Shown here: one piece after another, positions 5,802 through 5,967 of the stretch
Numbering within the stretch: the stretch's first letter is position 1
Layout of the letters: the number at the start of each line of letters is the position of its first letter
NCBI GenBank assembly: GCA_019752915.1
Contig: JAIELO010000037.1
Location: 1 to 5,967 of the forward strand
Origin: Burkholderiaceae bacterium
GTDB lineage: Bacteria > Pseudomonadota > Gammaproteobacteria > Burkholderiales > Burkholderiaceae_D
DNA length: 5,967 nt
Reading direction: 5' to 3'
Position numbers and translations under genes: made by a program
Notes under the pieces: model-generated
Seen by the model: only the letters and a program-made list of their open reading frames with translations
What the model was told of the DNA's origin: nothing
Databases searched by the model: none

Positions 5802-5807
5802 AGAGGG
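5802..5807 (+). promoter_or_regulatory. Ribosome binding site deciding the pyrF GTG start
   Basis: AGAGGG lies seven bases before the GTG at 5815. No in-frame ATG occurs in the visible part of the gene, so this site supports GTG as the initiator. Confidence 0.6.
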
Positions 5808-5814
5808 CTGGGCC

Positions 5815-5967
5815 GTGACTTTCATCAATAAATTATCCGCCGCATGGACGGCCAATAATTCCCTGCTGTGCGTGGGACTCGATCCCGATCTGGCAAAACT
5901 GCCGGCGGAACTGCGCGACTTGCCCGATGGAATCACCACCTTTTGTACGCGCATCATCGACGCCACG
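5815..5967 (+). CDS. pyrF: Orotidine 5'-phosphate decarboxylase, type 2-like (N-terminal part, cut by window end)
   Basis: Fifty-one codons are visible from a GTG start, beginning [16 protein letters not shown]. The stretch [14 protein letters not shown] (17-30) is the first beta-strand of the OMP decarboxylase barrel with its substrate-binding Asp (Asp23 of GLDPD). It is followed by CTRIIDAT (44-51), typical of the longer 'type 2' PyrF of about 270 residues found in Burkholderiales and actinobacteria. The enzyme makes UMP from OMP in the last step of de novo pyrimidine synthesis in the cytosol. The catalytic Asp-Lys-Asp cluster lies beyond the window, so integrity cannot be checked. It is divergent from the SDR gene with a 126-bp intergenic gap. 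Confidence 0.9.
   Translation, partial: MTFINKLSAAWTANNSLLCVGLDPDLAKLPAELRDLPDGITTFCTRIIDAT

Noticed and set aside
4864..5802. 312-codon open frame on the plus strand opposite the SDR gene
   Set aside because: It is the antisense shadow of a complete SDR with all catalytic motifs; its translation is low-complexity Gly/Ala/His-rich and has no family likeness.
1..5967. CRISPR arrays, tRNA/rRNA genes, insertion sequences
   Set aside because: No regularly spaced repeats, tRNA-like cloverleaf ends, transposase motifs or terminal inverted repeats were seen on either strand.

Overview
The window is about 60% GC with dense, short-gap gene order. Its protein types (a type 2-like PyrF, a short VanZ-family protein and an SDR ending ...LNYTVPVND) look like a betaproteobacterium of the order Burkholderiales, probably near Oxalobacteraceae (Janthinobacterium/Massilia/Duganella-like). 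That placement is from memory of similar proteins, not from a search.

Positions 33-2810 (+ strand) hold four consecutive exported proteins that are paralogous at their N-termini. Each has a Sec signal peptide followed directly by a variant of the motif L-x-D/E-x-x-L-S-x-V-x-G-Q-D-G-V-S-I/F. This resembles the DUF6160 / FilA-like 'putative pilus system' proteins of gammaproteobacteria, whose function is poorly defined. Three of the four also end in a related segment whose last residue is histidine. The first gene has the codon usage of a highly expressed gene and is followed by a strong hairpin. The next three are joined by TGATG stop/start overlaps and look weakly expressed. A reasonable model is an abundant surface or secreted subunit (gene 1) plus three low-abundance partners made from read-through. 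The start of the operon may lie upstream of the window.

Positions 2856-4558 (- strand) hold a 12-helix MFS transporter and, upstream of it, a four-helix VanZ-like membrane protein. They are separated by 98 bp that contains a possible promoter for the transporter.

Positions 4559-4923 contain no convincing protein gene. On the - strand this stretch has a near-consensus sigma70 promoter (both boxes 5/6, 17-bp spacer). About 65 nt downstream is a textbook Rho-independent terminator. Between them is a small hairpin whose loop shows CUCCUCC, an anti-Shine-Dalgarno sequence. This is best read as an unannotated small regulatory RNA and is the most interesting item in the window.

Positions 4924-5688 (- strand) encode a complete classical short-chain dehydrogenase/reductase. 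The divergent gene from 5815 to the window edge is the start of pyrF (orotidine 5'-phosphate decarboxylase, GTG start), cut off by the end of the window.
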